From a virus: a stretch of DNA of 44,135 nt. Shown piece by piece: positions 19,501 through 25,556 of this stretch (positions are counted from its first letter, which is position 1; each line of letters starts with the position of its first letter). Below the pieces are notes generated by a model. The model saw nothing but the letters and a program-made list of their open reading frames with translations, made no database searches and was not told the origin of the DNA. Location of the stretch: positions 1 to 44,135 of IMG/VR virus record IMGVR_UViG_3300030389_003163. One strand, 5' to 3'. The translations under genes were made by a program, and so were the position numbers.

Positions 19501-19871
19501 CCACATCAGAGCGAGAGGACACAGGTATGTTTATCGCTAAACGTAACGAAGTATTTATAGCAAGGAAAGAGTTGCAAGCCGCAGCACAGACAGGTGATCC
19601 AACAGAAATTCAAGCAGTGCGAGATAGATACAAAGACGAACTGAAAGTGTATGGCATCATACGAGCCATAAACTCCAAGAGACAAAAGCTTACGACAGCA
19701 AGAAATCAGCTTCTACGAGCAGACCTCAAAAGGCTAGGTATAGACGAGCAAGAGAGAGAACGAAGGTTAGAGGTCTTGGATAAGGCTATACAGAAACTTA
19801 TTCAAAGAGGTAACGCTGTGATGAGAGATGTTGATATGTCTTACACTACAGAGTTAGGACTAACAGGATAA
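10578..19871 (+). CDS. Giant multidomain ejected protein (polyvalent type)
   Basis: A 3097-residue protein. Residues about 120-180 are hydrophobic. Residues about 470-770 are rich in charged helices. A zincin-like site follows: H879-E880-x-x-H883 (NHEILHS) with E959-E961 and E965 downstream as possible third ligands. Residues about 1180-1275 match an ADP-ribosyltransferase layout: R1181 in LFRIG, S1197 and S1199 in HSYSLTPN, and E1268-Q-E1270 in EQEVLVKP. From about 2500, YNPAFIIPNFARDLQTALVN and the hydrophobic LWMGLLFLGISLDQLG near 2723 recall the C-terminal domain of large polyvalent proteins. Such proteins are packaged in the head and injected to protect DNA or reprogram the host. The size and position fit that role; domain names are my reading and were not searched. 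Confidence 0.7.
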   Translation: MPLKIVQSPETGKYYPVNIAGETPTEEEKARIREYLSQREKPVEPQEVEKEYEAKSGIVGAFDVGTDLMANQLYSTVEGIGNITGIKALQDFGREGAESYSESAAQKSEGLTRLGDVEGGYTGAKFVAETFGQAAPQIGTALAVGAATAALAPALPLAFVAGSVVATLPLLFGANRERQKEVDEAEGRPVEVNEGAAFIAGLGQSFLESLSLKFLTAVNKAGLKIDTTKFAERGLLTGIQRAAPKATAVGVAAGKGAGVEGLTEIGQQAIERIQAGLDPLSDDAMAEYLEAGVAGGIVGGGLRGTVATATELSGKKEEADKLKELAEDEQTDIKRDQEALKRSRASFNQEPLKLQVEQGGVVTDALSDEQIGRAIGRRTAAEREILPDELTEVEKKELSLFRTRNNIPQDKPISLSEIRSALGEDKANELASQQGLTADSRRYPLITQNNKFTHEQYKKVLDEIGKKQKKAFTETELDQAIQKVTGNFSDEFTIDIRNALITTGNLRATQDQIYNYETQTLFPLKKVKFQKTTPLAQGKDYTVEGSVAKKANQLTEERDRLQNRLDEIPKEIENKENLIAKLDQLQNIDLTTDEGMKTAGLYLGKQFKPLPKNATPQRRRQNAQRIATEVRRRAGQIGNLEVEPTGERKNLKNLREEVENTKNAIESLSQEIDAMRTKDFRIENTEKGGRGMQSLNDPKTLRFALRNKEIDLKLAEQRLKNQKKAKESDEVLQATDNEISILKTEIDEFKNRLDNPTAPVQENIEQNDGNASSAGAEVAMGKPFSPKYRAKMAAIGSRLKKYMYKELKLNPEQVGLILDKLIDPNKNFVTFGAEQRAAGTDIAENKRMIYLATDLFDPEMVEKGNLNEAYKRLKSTLNHEILHSLRATNIITDPEFNALVKAAKTRKRVIFKDGKLTERKYSYFEHALNLYPRSKTRNDGVEVQFYPDMSDQKYAEMVEEEAVAEMFRDVMDGKLKMGGKPRTLLQRIKDFFLYLFKSHQDNDVISVEQIFEDIKSGKIGDTRRGRAGDDDRGKRLSISRAFMEAEENYTEGYKYKDMGFHKIVKNMLDEGYKFNPETIEYLGMKEGSEIVPPVEDYVANLYTNRGLDYLQSRHSGDRGRNLALLYQGKVGISQAEVDRQPRKDDMSFVPDEQALEKIKFDLWKITQAHLIHLPDRIPLFRIGPVDSKNLYKGQMHSYSLTPNPSQMGMYKNKRSFAYKEYIKKRKAELGLFGRGQVEPEVQGYLVDKEDIVVAPNLIRGDIFAKDPEQEVLVKPADIMRADIDEYEYIYGKPDVRVRRSKGRELGFQVSPKVNMIPSDTTLISLTNFIKENPYGFTITSDTFEPVPTGFVVAPVKAAEIPVGKDLSLDFLREWINNAKDISGILNREIFMGGWKDSKTDDYYLDNTIIFDNKEEALYVGQASDQKAIFHIDELNEIRTEDGIRELKEGGAYRDQLAERYRRSVEKASSLFDEARVQRGRLPIGGRAVDQEFKKRSISRLDPELFQISSLPEVDLSTLEFVSRLGENDKPENLVKVVRDYLDERMQRSGVDFRVDYTDPDPEVLEKIATLMAAEAEVALARDGNAIGWYDNKLKLAKKLFGLVHPEIVNKKDHEAAFDFALAVTSNGTSVVDNSKFAIEAYRSWVRNGRFDIKGYGDKVDAMQKAFSFYNALYDFYDRTRGNKTTAERVADFLDEKMTVRDLRESDFLRTISEEYDLNILASLAQESVDTEVTVSAIIGAKIGNGFYQNLRGNYNNLTMDRWWQRFWNRITGNPFVKTGDATKIQAYRDFIDQLKRPKRDLPDIDRQALRATMKSMDNPVIKTGKFEGGIQDVDTNIVDIALQFAVERNKLYKRISNEGVGKLKGEAKRAIVARNREAAGIDENTDMSKVANRMVRNFAETLDDSPRGPLERSYMRSAVDRAIKILEQDKIVEPNSLTVADFQALMWFYEKSLLRNLGAKTGRGSENDYVDGAIAFLREEGISDDNIQEALPTTDGHRINRGVSPDTGNEQLSERASDVSKKIQDFQTQGEFDAEIRRRTDANKQSIDDRRRSIGRYIDDSIKERTRVEGTTRGDVMTHQHKMMYTASANAIADRLAGKIPNFIPVIGGKKIPFVGFDQKKSKELSDLFIRYFQDRMIPVGRMIDELQEKGFKLSDAFDPVMQEQLMQGKTGVLLENKKETIYKKPMDIIKKFQYSEADLNALQEVSRNASDPDQQGYVTEMREKFYPSFWKRILFGDQSKKLVMAETYLYALHAKERNAYIRQIDVNKVNQFPNRGSGMSDTEADAIINWFKQQPESSRELLNDLQESVREVIADTNKTREDAGLQRIFDTGPRWKDYVPLKGIFHVEDETVDYSNGSARLPSQQPMFGAMFAEDRQVKGRMEYAPNILANVFTQNANSTIRAERNKVGLSMLNLIRQDPELLRDYAQIQDIPGQTRRRDARTGILSSKPNTRLQDALDKNVLVVKEDGNEVNIRFNSAVMAGAFRGDTAINIQGFMVPQIGRFNRFLSNINTSYNPAFIIPNFARDLQTALVNIDQYEGENLKKTVFKRTLPMARGVMRAVNRDPSKRDTTSPEAKAYLDFVANGGKNVTNQMTTLEDQANDISRIMGEIAEGGLVGNLQKVRNGWVGDKTASIFSYVENLNTAAENGVRVATYQTLLDTGKYSKEQAALAARNITVNFAKGGELKQPFNSLYLFYNASLQGSFALLQAFSKSAKVRRLWMGLLFLGISLDQLGALFSDEDEEGMKQYDKITDFMHEHTMILPNFGNVAEAVTGKELEMKTFISIPLPYGVNMAYNTGRAVSRRLRGGYTGAQATSTIMSTFFEAVNPYGGMESFDNFVFPTILDPYMSLKNNIDYDKTPIYREVSQFAVGTPDSQAYWNSASPSAVGVAQFLNRATGGSTVRKGLIDWSPDSIDFIFGYLTGGVGVFVQRSANAGYQVVSGNVFRSFEDGLSSQELREGIRQTPFVRRVLYSTSEREDTGMFIAKRNEVFIARKELQAAAQTGDPTEIQAVRDRYKDELKVYGIIRAINSKRQKLTTARNQLLRADLKRLGIDEQERERRLEVLDKAIQKLIQRGNAVMRDVDMSYTTELGLTG
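12024..12041. repeat. 18-bp palindrome, copy inside giant gene
   Basis: AAAGTT-ACAGGT-AACTTT, within codons for QKVTGNFS. Both arms are exact. Confidence 0.7.
17467..17484. repeat. 18-bp palindrome, second copy inside giant gene
   Basis: AAAGTT-CTAGGG-AACTTT, within codons for ESSRELL. It is read in a different codon register from the copy at 12024, so the match is not caused by a repeated peptide. Confidence 0.7.
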
Positions 19872-19887
19872 AGTTACATATAACTTT
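19870..19887. repeat. 18-bp palindrome joining two convergent stop codons
   Basis: AAAGTT-ACATAT-AACTTT. One base on each side extends it so that the left end contains the TAA of the giant gene (19869-19871). The right end, read on the minus strand, contains the TAA of the methyltransferase gene (19886-19888). It is the only sequence separating the two transcription units and is likely a two-way boundary. Confidence 0.8.
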
Positions 19888-20896
19888 ACTCGATATTGAG
19901 CTTGGTGAACAGAGGTGTCTCACCCATAATTCTATTCTCAGCAATCTGTATGTAATCTTTGTTTAACTCTATGATGGTTGCGTTTCTATTTAATCTATCT
20001 GCCACTAAGCCTGTGGTTCCTGATCCGCCAAAGGGGTCAAGTACATGACCATCTCTTGGACAGCCTGCTTTTATACAGGGTTCTATTAGATCAGTAGGGA
20101 AGACAGCAAAGTGTGCGTCCTTGTAGGGTTTAGTGTTTACCGTCCAGACAGACCTCTTATTCTTTGTTTCTAATTCTTGACTTGCTTCTTCCTGTATTGC
20201 CTCGTGGTCAAAGTAGTAATGAGACTTCTTACTTAACAGGAATATATACTCGTGTGCTTTGGTGCATCGGTCTTTTACTGATTCGGGCATGGGGTTTGGT
20301 TTGTGCCATATTATATCTTGTCGTAGATACCAACCATCCTCTTGCAGAGCGAGTGCCACTCTCCACGGAATGCCTATCAAATCTTTCTCTTTTAGACCCT
20401 CAAGCCTGTTTGCCCTGTTCGGACTCACATCTGGTTGGTCATGTTTGCAATTATGGAATGTTTGCTTAACATTTGCCCCATCTGCACGATAGTTGTGATA
20501 GGAGTCCCCCAAATTTAGCCATAGAGTGCCGTCCTCTTTCATCGTATGTCTTACTTCACGGAACACCTCTACAAGCCGTGTGACGTAATCCTGAGGGGTC
20601 AATTCTAAGCCAATTTGCGAATCTTGACGCTTTGCACCACAATTTGGGCATTCTTGGCGATAAATGGCATCTCCGACCACATCTCCGTGTTCATACATAT
20701 TTGCATGACCTGTTGCTGTATCTTTGGATATCTTTGTTAGACGTTTGTGGGGGCAGTTAGGATCGCCCCCTACCCACGTTCCTGTGTTGTAGTCACGCAA
20801 TCCATAGTAGGGGGGTGAGGTGACAACAGTATGGAAGTGATCTCTGGGAAGTGTCTTTAGAACCTCAAAACAATCTCCTATTTTAATCGTTATCAT
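19886..20896 (-). CDS. DNA methyltransferase, beta class (N4-C or N6-A)
   Basis: A 336-residue enzyme with catalytic motif IV TSPPYYGLRDY at residues 26-36 and SAM-binding DPFGGSGTTGLVA near the C-terminus. This IV-before-I order defines the beta group. SPPY occurs in N4-cytosine and some N6-adenine enzymes, so the base is uncertain. An insert of about 45-80 with NCPHKR and CPNCGAK is likely a zinc knuckle in the target-recognition region. It is the last gene of the minus-strand DNA-metabolism block and overlaps the upstream gene. No restriction enzyme is nearby, so a self-protection role is likely. Confidence 0.85.
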   Translation of the reverse strand: MITIKIGDCFEVLKTLPRDHFHTVVTSPPYYGLRDYNTGTWVGGDPNCPHKRLTKISKDTATGHANMYEHGDVVGDAIYRQECPNCGAKRQDSQIGLELTPQDYVTRLVEVFREVRHTMKEDGTLWLNLGDSYHNYRADGANVKQTFHNCKHDQPDVSPNRANRLEGLKEKDLIGIPWRVALALQEDGWYLRQDIIWHKPNPMPESVKDRCTKAHEYIFLLSKKSHYYFDHEAIQEEASQELETKNKRSVWTVNTKPYKDAHFAVFPTDLIEPCIKAGCPRDGHVLDPFGGSGTTGLVADRLNRNATIIELNKDYIQIAENRIMGETPLFTKLNIE

Positions 20897-21368
20897 TTTT
20901 AAGCTTCCAAGCTTTCTGTCGTAACTCTTTAAATTTAGCTTGTGCCATTTGATTGTGTTCTAAATCTTTTCTTGATTCTATATTAAGAAAACCTTTCAAA
21001 GCCTTAGAGCATTTATCCTCGCTATCTATATCATCTGTCATTAGATGGTAACTAGACTCCATGAGAAAGTGATTAGACTCTTCTATCTCATTCATCAATA
21101 CTTCCCAGAACTCTGGTTCTTTGCATGACATGATAGCACTTTTTACAAGACGCTTACCCTCAAGTTCGGTCGGCTTGATGTCTACCTCTTCGTTTTCATT
21201 TATCCTAACCATAGCGACACCGTATCTAGTTCCTACCCAATCTCTTAATAAACCAACAGGCACATCATCAGGATGAACGCAGAGAACTAAGTTATATCCG
21301 TTCTTATCTTTTCGTAACGAAACTTGTACAGCCTCAAAGTTGTACGCTAAATCTTTCACATTATCCAT
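20883..21368 (-). CDS. Unknown protein of DNA-metabolism block
   Basis: 161 residues from the ATG at 21368, chosen because AGGAG lies nine bases upstream. The frame is open further upstream, but that part overlaps the neighbouring gene. The N-terminal half is mixed alpha/beta (FEAVQVSLRKDKNGYNLVLC, then VPVGLLRDWVGTRYGVAMVR). The C-terminal half is acidic and helical. The first part resembles small phage proteins that accompany ssDNA annealing or nuclease genes, but I do not recognise a named family. Confidence 0.6.
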   Translation of the reverse strand: MDNVKDLAYNFEAVQVSLRKDKNGYNLVLCVHPDDVPVGLLRDWVGTRYGVAMVRINENEEVDIKPTELEGKRLVKSAIMSCKEPEFWEVLMNEIEESNHFLMESSYHLMTDDIDSEDKCSKALKGFLNIESRKDLEHNQMAQAKFKELRQKAWKLKNDND

Positions 21369-21606
21369 TATCTGTTTCTCCTGATGGTAAAGCTTTGATT
21401 GATGATACTTTTTTAACTTCATAATCAACGTGTTTCTTATTGTCGTATCGCCCTGTTGCATAAACTTCTTCTCGTGCTTTAGCAAACTCCTTGGCTTGTC
21501 GAGGGTCTATGGCTCTCACTCTTCGTGTTCGTCTGTAAGTCACTTCTACAATAACGTCATACGATATTGCTCTGAGGTAACTAGCTTTTCTTCGATCTAG
21601 TTTCAT
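21361..21606 (-). CDS. Small basic unknown protein
   Basis: 81 residues from the ATG at 21606, preceded by GGAGA at nine bases. It starts MKLDRRKASYLRAISYDVIV with a Tyr/Arg-rich strand (EVTYRRTRRVRAID) and a helical middle (KEFAKAREEVYATGRYDNKK). It overlaps the genes on both sides by a few bases, which is usual in this block. The function is unknown. Confidence 0.55.
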   Translation of the reverse strand: MKLDRRKASYLRAISYDVIVEVTYRRTRRVRAIDPRQAKEFAKAREEVYATGRYDNKKHVDYEVKKVSSIKALPSGETDNG

Positions 21607-21877
21607 TATACTTTCTCCAATTTTTTTCTGCCCACTCGATAGGATCGACACCTTGGAATATCCACCATCTACGCTCGTTACCGTCATGATGTATTTCCAT
21701 GTGATGTGTATGGCATAAAGGCACTGTCCAGTTATCTCCCACCTTGAGGCTAACACCTCTGGGTTCAGCGTACATGATGTGATGAGCCTCGCTTGATTGT
21801 CCACATATCAAACAAGGCTCTTGCCGTACTAACCCAAGGTATTTGTTATCTCTAACTTTAGAGTTCGAAAGGATCAT
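21581..21877 (-). CDS. HNH-like / DUF968-type nuclease fold protein
   Basis: 98 residues from the ATG at 21877. A TTG at 21931 would add 18 residues, but it overlaps the neighbour more. It carries CLICG (zinc knuckle), EAHHIMYAE, VPLCHTHHMEIHHDGNE and a C-terminal VDPIEWAEKNW. This is the cysteine-histidine pattern of the DUF968/HNH family found beside phage recombination genes. Such proteins are thought to cut branched or single-stranded DNA during recombination. It sits a few hundred bases from the ERF-like annealing protein gene, which fits that role. Confidence 0.72.
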   Translation of the reverse strand: MILSNSKVRDNKYLGLVRQEPCLICGQSSEAHHIMYAEPRGVSLKVGDNWTVPLCHTHHMEIHHDGNERRWWIFQGVDPIEWAEKNWRKYNETRSKKS

Positions 21878-22154
21878 TGTTAGATGATCTCTGAGGCGGT
21901 GGTGACGATTGATTAGATCGTCTAGTATCAATGCTACCCTTTACAGATAGAAAAACCTCACCAGACTTTTTAGCCTCTCTCTTCCACGCACCTAAAGACA
22001 TCTTTGGAAACAGAACACCCTCTTGCATCTGGGTGTATAAGTTCTCCACGACATCCCTCGTTACTTCTAACTGACCTGCGTAATCAGGTTGTGTGTCGGT
22101 TGTTTTGTTTTTGTTAGTAAACAATGAACCGTTAGCGTATTTTTTTTGTTCCAT
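21858..22154 (-). CDS. Unknown small protein near ERF
   Basis: 98 residues, starting MEQKKYANGSLFTNKNKT, an N-terminus often seen in small phage proteins that accompany ssDNA-binding proteins. The middle part (VTRDVVENLYTQMQEGVLFP) is helical and hydrophobic. A GAWKREAKKSGEVFLSVKGS segment looks like a beta hairpin. The C-terminus is Ser/Pro/Asp-rich and acidic at the end (NNDPFEL), as in ssDNA-binding proteins. A small ssDNA-binding or ERF-associated protein is possible. Confidence 0.55.
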   Translation of the reverse strand: MEQKKYANGSLFTNKNKTTDTQPDYAGQLEVTRDVVENLYTQMQEGVLFPKMSLGAWKREAKKSGEVFLSVKGSIDTRRSNQSSPPPQRSSNNDPFEL

Positions 22155-22163
22155 AATTTTCTC

Positions 22164-22832
22164 CTATTTGGTTGCTTCAAGTGATTTACGTCTTTCATTA
22201 AAAGACACTCTAGTTTTTTGGAATAATTGCTCATCGCCCTGTTGCAATTTATATATAGCAAAACCCTCACCGATGTTTGCTCTCCAAAAATCTTGTACAC
22301 TCTGTTCTGTTTTGCACAGGTCTAGCAAGCTGACCATCTTTTCTGAGATATCTTTTAGATGTGTGTATTCTTCTTTAGAAGTTTTACCATCTGGACTAGA
22401 AAGTTGCATATAACTTTTTGGAGTTACAGTGGTTGCATCACCATCATCATCCGTTTCTGGATCGCATTCAAGATTAAGCATGGCTTGTAAAAGATATCTA
22501 CGCATATAGCTGATACCAGAGCCTATGGCTTGGCTACCTTTTTTGGTATCGTCAAGACAGCTAACTTTACTCTCAAGCATTTCACCTGATTCTAAGTGTA
22601 ACAGCCTACACACTAAGAGGTTCTCTACTCTGTCATCAACAACGATAGCATCGGTGGTGAAAGAGATATGCACACCGTTTTCTTCTAAGGGTTTTTTGCA
22701 AGCATCGAACACATCTTGTAGTGTGGAGTACTTGCTTTTAAATGCAGGGTTTGTACCAGACTTTTTAAGTTCTGAAAAACCTTTCGCTCTGGCATTTTCT
22801 ATAGCCAAAAATATTTTTTTGTTTTCACTCAT
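22164..22832 (-). CDS. ERF-family single-strand annealing protein
   Basis: 222 residues from the ATG at 22832, with GGAG upstream. The N-terminal two thirds contain NPAFKSKYSTLQDVFDACKK, LEENGVHISFTT, and the hallmark QAIGSGISYMRRYLLQAMLN. These are the conserved blocks of ERF recombinases, which anneal complementary single strands during phage recombination and circularisation. An acidic segment (DPETDDDGDA) follows, then a helical C-terminus. One copy of the 18-bp palindrome lies in its coding sequence. RusA and an exonuclease-like gene in the neighbouring units complete a plausible recombination set. Confidence 0.85.
   Translation of the reverse strand: MSENKKIFLAIENARAKGFSELKKSGTNPAFKSKYSTLQDVFDACKKPLEENGVHISFTTDAIVVDDRVENLLVCRLLHLESGEMLESKVSCLDDTKKGSQAIGSGISYMRRYLLQAMLNLECDPETDDDGDATTVTPKSYMQLSSPDGKTSKEEYTHLKDISEKMVSLLDLCKTEQSVQDFWRANIGEGFAIYKLQQGDEQLFQKTRVSFNERRKSLEATK
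22400..22417. repeat. 18-bp palindrome inside ERF gene
   Basis: AAAGTT-GCATAT-AACTTT, within codons for KSYMQLS on the minus strand. Confidence 0.7.
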
Positions 22833-23124
22833 CGTCTTCTCCAATCATCCTTTTAGTTTTAAAAAATCCCTCATGCTGTGGATATCTGTGCATGAAGTAT
22901 CGTGCATACATTGCAATGTAATCGTTACTAATCTTAAATGGGTTACCATACGTTACGACACTGGTTTCCCACCGTACACGGTTGATAATCATCCACGCTG
23001 ACATCTTCTTGTGTCCTCGTCTTATTGCGTGGAACGTGAACTTGTCGAACAGTTCACAAACCTCTGGGTTTTTTAAATGCCATGACCACCAACTTGCTTT
23101 TAAATTTTGATATCTATTTCCCAC
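22825..23124 (-). CDS. Conserved phage protein with WWSW N-terminus
   Basis: 99 residues, with a GTG start overlapping the upstream gene. It holds LKASWWSWHLKNPEVCELF, AIRRGHKKMSAWMIINRVRW, and ISNDYIAMYARYFMHRYPQH blocks. This combination recurs in phage replication or recombination regions as a protein of unknown function. It is rich in aromatic and basic residues, which suggests nucleic-acid contact. Translation is probably coupled to both neighbours through overlaps. Confidence 0.65.
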   Translation of the reverse strand: MGNRYQNLKASWWSWHLKNPEVCELFDKFTFHAIRRGHKKMSAWMIINRVRWETSVVTYGNPFKISNDYIAMYARYFMHRYPQHEGFFKTKRMIGEDDE

Positions 23125-23317
23125 GTTTACGTCCTTTGTTGTTAAATAGGTCTGGTTTCAAAAAACTCTTGCTCATATCCTCATGTATTTCTTTCATGAT
23201 TTTTGCTTTACGCTTTCCTATCGCAGATAGTTTCTGACTTTTCTTCTGCTCTGCTGTAATAGGCTTTAACTTCATCGCATCCCAATCTATCCGAAATTTA
23301 TCGTCATCTTTACTCAT
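23114..23317 (-). CDS. Small basic unknown protein
   Basis: 67 residues with high Lys content (SQKLSAIGKRKAKIMKEIHE) and a basic tail (NNKGRKRGK). The N-terminus contains RIDWDAMKLKPITAEQKKSQ. The start ATG overlaps the upstream stop in an ATGA arrangement. No domain was recognised. Confidence 0.55.
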   Translation of the reverse strand: MSKDDDKFRIDWDAMKLKPITAEQKKSQKLSAIGKRKAKIMKEIHEDMSKSFLKPDLFNNKGRKRGK

Positions 23318-23544
23318 GGCATTCCCTTTGGTTTTGGTAGAGGCAATCGAACCGTGATCTCATAGTTCTCCACCTCTACGCAGTTTGGTTTATGTACCCA
23401 AGGATCGTATAGCTGTCTCAGTTGTTGAGCCATCTCGATACAATCGTCCTTGTAACTAAACACCAACCTATGCATAGCGTGGTTGTCTTGCTGTATGTCT
23501 GGCAGTGTTATTAAGTGTAAGACAAAGTAAGAGACAGGACTCAT
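23314..23544 (-). CDS. Small unknown protein
   Basis: 76 residues with a mixed sequence (MSPVSYFVLHLITLPD, then HRLVFSYKDDCIEMAQQLRQ and NYEITVRLPLPKPKG). A beta-alpha-beta outline is possible. It is coupled by four-base ATGA overlaps to both neighbours, which supports real translation. No family was recognised. Confidence 0.55.
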   Translation of the reverse strand: MSPVSYFVLHLITLPDIQQDNHAMHRLVFSYKDDCIEMAQQLRQLYDPWVHKPNCVEVENYEITVRLPLPKPKGMP

Positions 23545-23957
23545 GATGTAGCCTTTGTGACATCATGTACGATACGCTCACATACGCCTAAAATATCTAT
23601 CCAGTGAGAGTTATCACGTTCAACATGGATGTGTCTATCACCTGCATCTATGTAATAATCGCTATCTTCATCCCACTCACCGTGTTCATTCATGTGAACT
23701 GGTGAACTGCTCTCTACCCAGTACTCATGGTCACCGTATTCAAGAGTAAGAAAGTCGTGCTTTCTCACAAGATACCTCACTCGTCTTTGTGCTTTTTTAC
23801 ACCAAGCTTGGGTCACATCTATTGCTTTTAAAGTTTCAGAAACCTTGCTTCTTGTGTCTTTAAGCTTTGCTATTCTAGAGTTCAAATCGGCTAACTGTCT
23901 TTGAAGAGTAGATACTTTTTGCCTAATTGAATTTCCATCTGAATAATAAAATACCAT
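23541..23957 (-). CDS. Unknown protein with N-terminal coiled coil
   Basis: 138 residues. Residues about 10-45 form a likely coiled coil (STLQRQLADLNSRIAKLKDT). The C-terminal half is acidic and aromatic, with LEYGDHEYWVE and SDYYIDAGDRHIHVE. AAGGAAAA lies upstream of the ATG. No enzymatic motif was seen. The gene lies between the ERF-like and nuclease-like genes and shares the operon. Confidence 0.55.
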   Translation of the reverse strand: MVFYYSDGNSIRQKVSTLQRQLADLNSRIAKLKDTRSKVSETLKAIDVTQAWCKKAQRRVRYLVRKHDFLTLEYGDHEYWVESSSPVHMNEHGEWDEDSDYYIDAGDRHIHVERDNSHWIDILGVCERIVHDVTKATS

Positions 23958-23968
23958 TTGTTTTCCTT

Positions 23969-24193
23969 TTATTTAGTGACTTTAGTGGCACTAGTATTGT
24001 TTTCCAGATCAAGTATTTCCATCTGCATATCACGCAATTTATCCATCTGGTCAGTATCTGGAATTTTAAACTTAATAGTAACCGCCTTATGATCGGTATA
24101 CTGTCTCTCATCTACAGGTTGCCATCTGTCCAAAGGACATTGTTCAAGCCAGTTATAAAATTTTGTTTTGATACTAAAATCTTTTTCACTCAT
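23969..24193 (-). CDS. Small unknown protein
   Basis: 74 residues, starting MSEKDFSIKTKFYNWLEQCP, with a KAVTIKFKIPDTDQMDKLRD strand-helix segment and a short acidic helix. The ATG overlaps the stop region of the upstream nuclease gene by eight bases. No recognised family. Confidence 0.5.
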   Translation of the reverse strand: MSEKDFSIKTKFYNWLEQCPLDRWQPVDERQYTDHKAVTIKFKIPDTDQMDKLRDMQMEILDLENNTSATKVTK

Positions 24194-25082
24194 TAGTAGT
24201 CTCCTTGTATTGTTGACAAAAATCTGCTACACCGCAGTAGTTCGATTTACACCGTGTGTACTCGCCCTTTCTAAATTCTATATCGTGATTTCTTTTGTGT
24301 ACGTCTAAAGCTAATTTATCGGATAGATCGTAGACTAAGTTCTCTGCATCCTGCTTGTTGTTGAATACTCTAAATGCTTTCTTATTACCCTTTTTGATTA
24401 CCGCCCACTTGTCCTCTTTTGCCCATCTCTCTTTATCGGAGCATGGGGTCAAACCGTCTTCTAGATCGAACATCTGACGAGCATCCTGATGAGCAGTAAC
24501 TCGTTCGTTAACATATTTGATTCGTTCTTTCATAGACCACAAAGGTATGTCTATGTATGCTACAGGATGTTGTGGATAGTCTGGTTTTAGCCTTGCCTGT
24601 GTCCTGTTCCAATCTCTCAGGATAGCACATATCTTGATGTTGGTCACTGGTCTCTGCTTGTTCACCTCAAGCAAATAAGCATACACGTTTAACTGATTTA
24701 TCCACTCCTGCTTGTCAAACATCACAGACCAAACAGAGGTTACCTTGTAGTCGGTGATCACAAGATCATCGCCAAGTATTTCATATTGATCTATTGCACC
24801 TGATATCTTCCAACCTCTAACAGTGTCGTATAGTCTCTGTTCTTTAACTACGTTGGGAGTCTTACCTGTTTCTAAAACCGAATGCACCGCAGTTCCAAAC
24901 AGGGCGAATATCATATCCATAACATCCGTTGTTGTTTCTTCTTGGTGCTTCTCTCTAAGTAATAAAACCTGTGGTGCGTCTATTAACTGGGTAACAGAAA
25001 TGTCTGCATCACCCCTGCTGTATTTATCAGACCTAGCATAGTTCAAGAACGAGTCTGGTAGACCGTGTTTATTGGTAATCAT
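24186..25082 (-). CDS. PD-(D/E)XK exonuclease, RecB/Cas4-like
   Basis: 298 residues with the order of motifs of RecB-type nucleases: FGTAVHS (H67), GAIDQY (D98), ITDYKVT (D111, K113) and QLNVYAYLL (Q130, Y134). The C-terminus has three cysteines (C278, C283, C289 in CKSNYCGVADFC), as in Cas4/AddB-like enzymes that bind a metal or iron-sulfur cluster. A fourth ligand cysteine was not obvious. It would trim DNA ends to feed ERF-mediated annealing. It is the first gene of the minus-strand block and is divergent from the rusA gene across 48 bases. Confidence 0.8.
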   Translation of the reverse strand: MITNKHGLPDSFLNYARSDKYSRGDADISVTQLIDAPQVLLLREKHQEETTTDVMDMIFALFGTAVHSVLETGKTPNVVKEQRLYDTVRGWKISGAIDQYEILGDDLVITDYKVTSVWSVMFDKQEWINQLNVYAYLLEVNKQRPVTNIKICAILRDWNRTQARLKPDYPQHPVAYIDIPLWSMKERIKYVNERVTAHQDARQMFDLEDGLTPCSDKERWAKEDKWAVIKKGNKKAFRVFNNKQDAENLVYDLSDKLALDVHKRNHDIEFRKGEYTRCKSNYCGVADFCQQYKETTNE

Positions 25083-25117
25083 TGTAATCTCGTGTTTTTC
25101 GTTTATTATGTTTTCTA

Positions 25118-25129
25118 AAGGTATACCTT
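25118..25129. promoter_or_regulatory. Operator-like palindrome AAGGTATACCTT
   Basis: A perfect 12-bp palindrome that ends one base before the rusA-like ATG. It overlaps the -10 of the predicted leftward promoter, so a bound protein could control both directions. The core AGGTATACCT recurs in the cluster upstream of the HNH-terminase genes. Confidence 0.6.
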
Positions 25130-25149
25130 AATGAAAAACAGCTTGTCAA
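25120..25149 (-). promoter_or_regulatory. Predicted leftward promoter for recombination block
   Basis: On the minus strand: TTGACA (25144-25149), an 18-base spacer, and TATACC (25120-25125). The -35 is a consensus match and the -10 matches four of six bases. It would transcribe the nuclease-to-methyltransferase block. Confidence 0.5.
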
Positions 25150-25556
25150 TAAAAAATCCGCAAAAGACAAATTTTAATGTCACTTTTACAGTGTTAGGTG
25201 AGCCTGCCTCCAAAGCAAATCAAAGAAAACTTGTGAACATAAAGGGTAGAATAGTTCCGATAAAATCACAAAAAGCTTTGAATTATGTTAAGACCTTTCA
25301 ACAACAAATCCCAAAACTAGAACCGCCAACTGAAGAATATGTCAGGGTGGAGATGATGATTTACTATGCCTCTCGCAGACCTGATCTGGACGAATCACTG
25401 ATCCTCGATTGTATGCAGGATTATGTTTATTACAACGACAGGCAGGTGAAAGAGAAACATATCTATTGGGGTCTTGATAAAGAAAATCCACGAACAATCA
25501 TTAGGGTTAGTGCCTATAACCCTGACCTAATTCCTGAGTACTTGACAAACATCTAA
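25131..25556 (+). CDS. rusA: RusA-like Holliday junction resolvase
   Basis: 141 residues. The N-terminus has FTVLGEPASKANQRK, the usual opening of RusA proteins. The active-site region RRPDLDESLILDCMQDYVYY followed by NDRQVKEKHI gives D85 and D87 plus D103 as the expected catalytic aspartates. RusA cuts four-way junctions formed during recombination and replication, which clears branched DNA before packaging. It is divergent from the nuclease gene and lies just upstream of the primase-helicase. Confidence 0.85.
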   Translation: MKNSLSIKNPQKTNFNVTFTVLGEPASKANQRKLVNIKGRIVPIKSQKALNYVKTFQQQIPKLEPPTEEYVRVEMMIYYASRRPDLDESLILDCMQDYVYYNDRQVKEKHIYWGLDKENPRTIIRVSAYNPDLIPEYLTNI

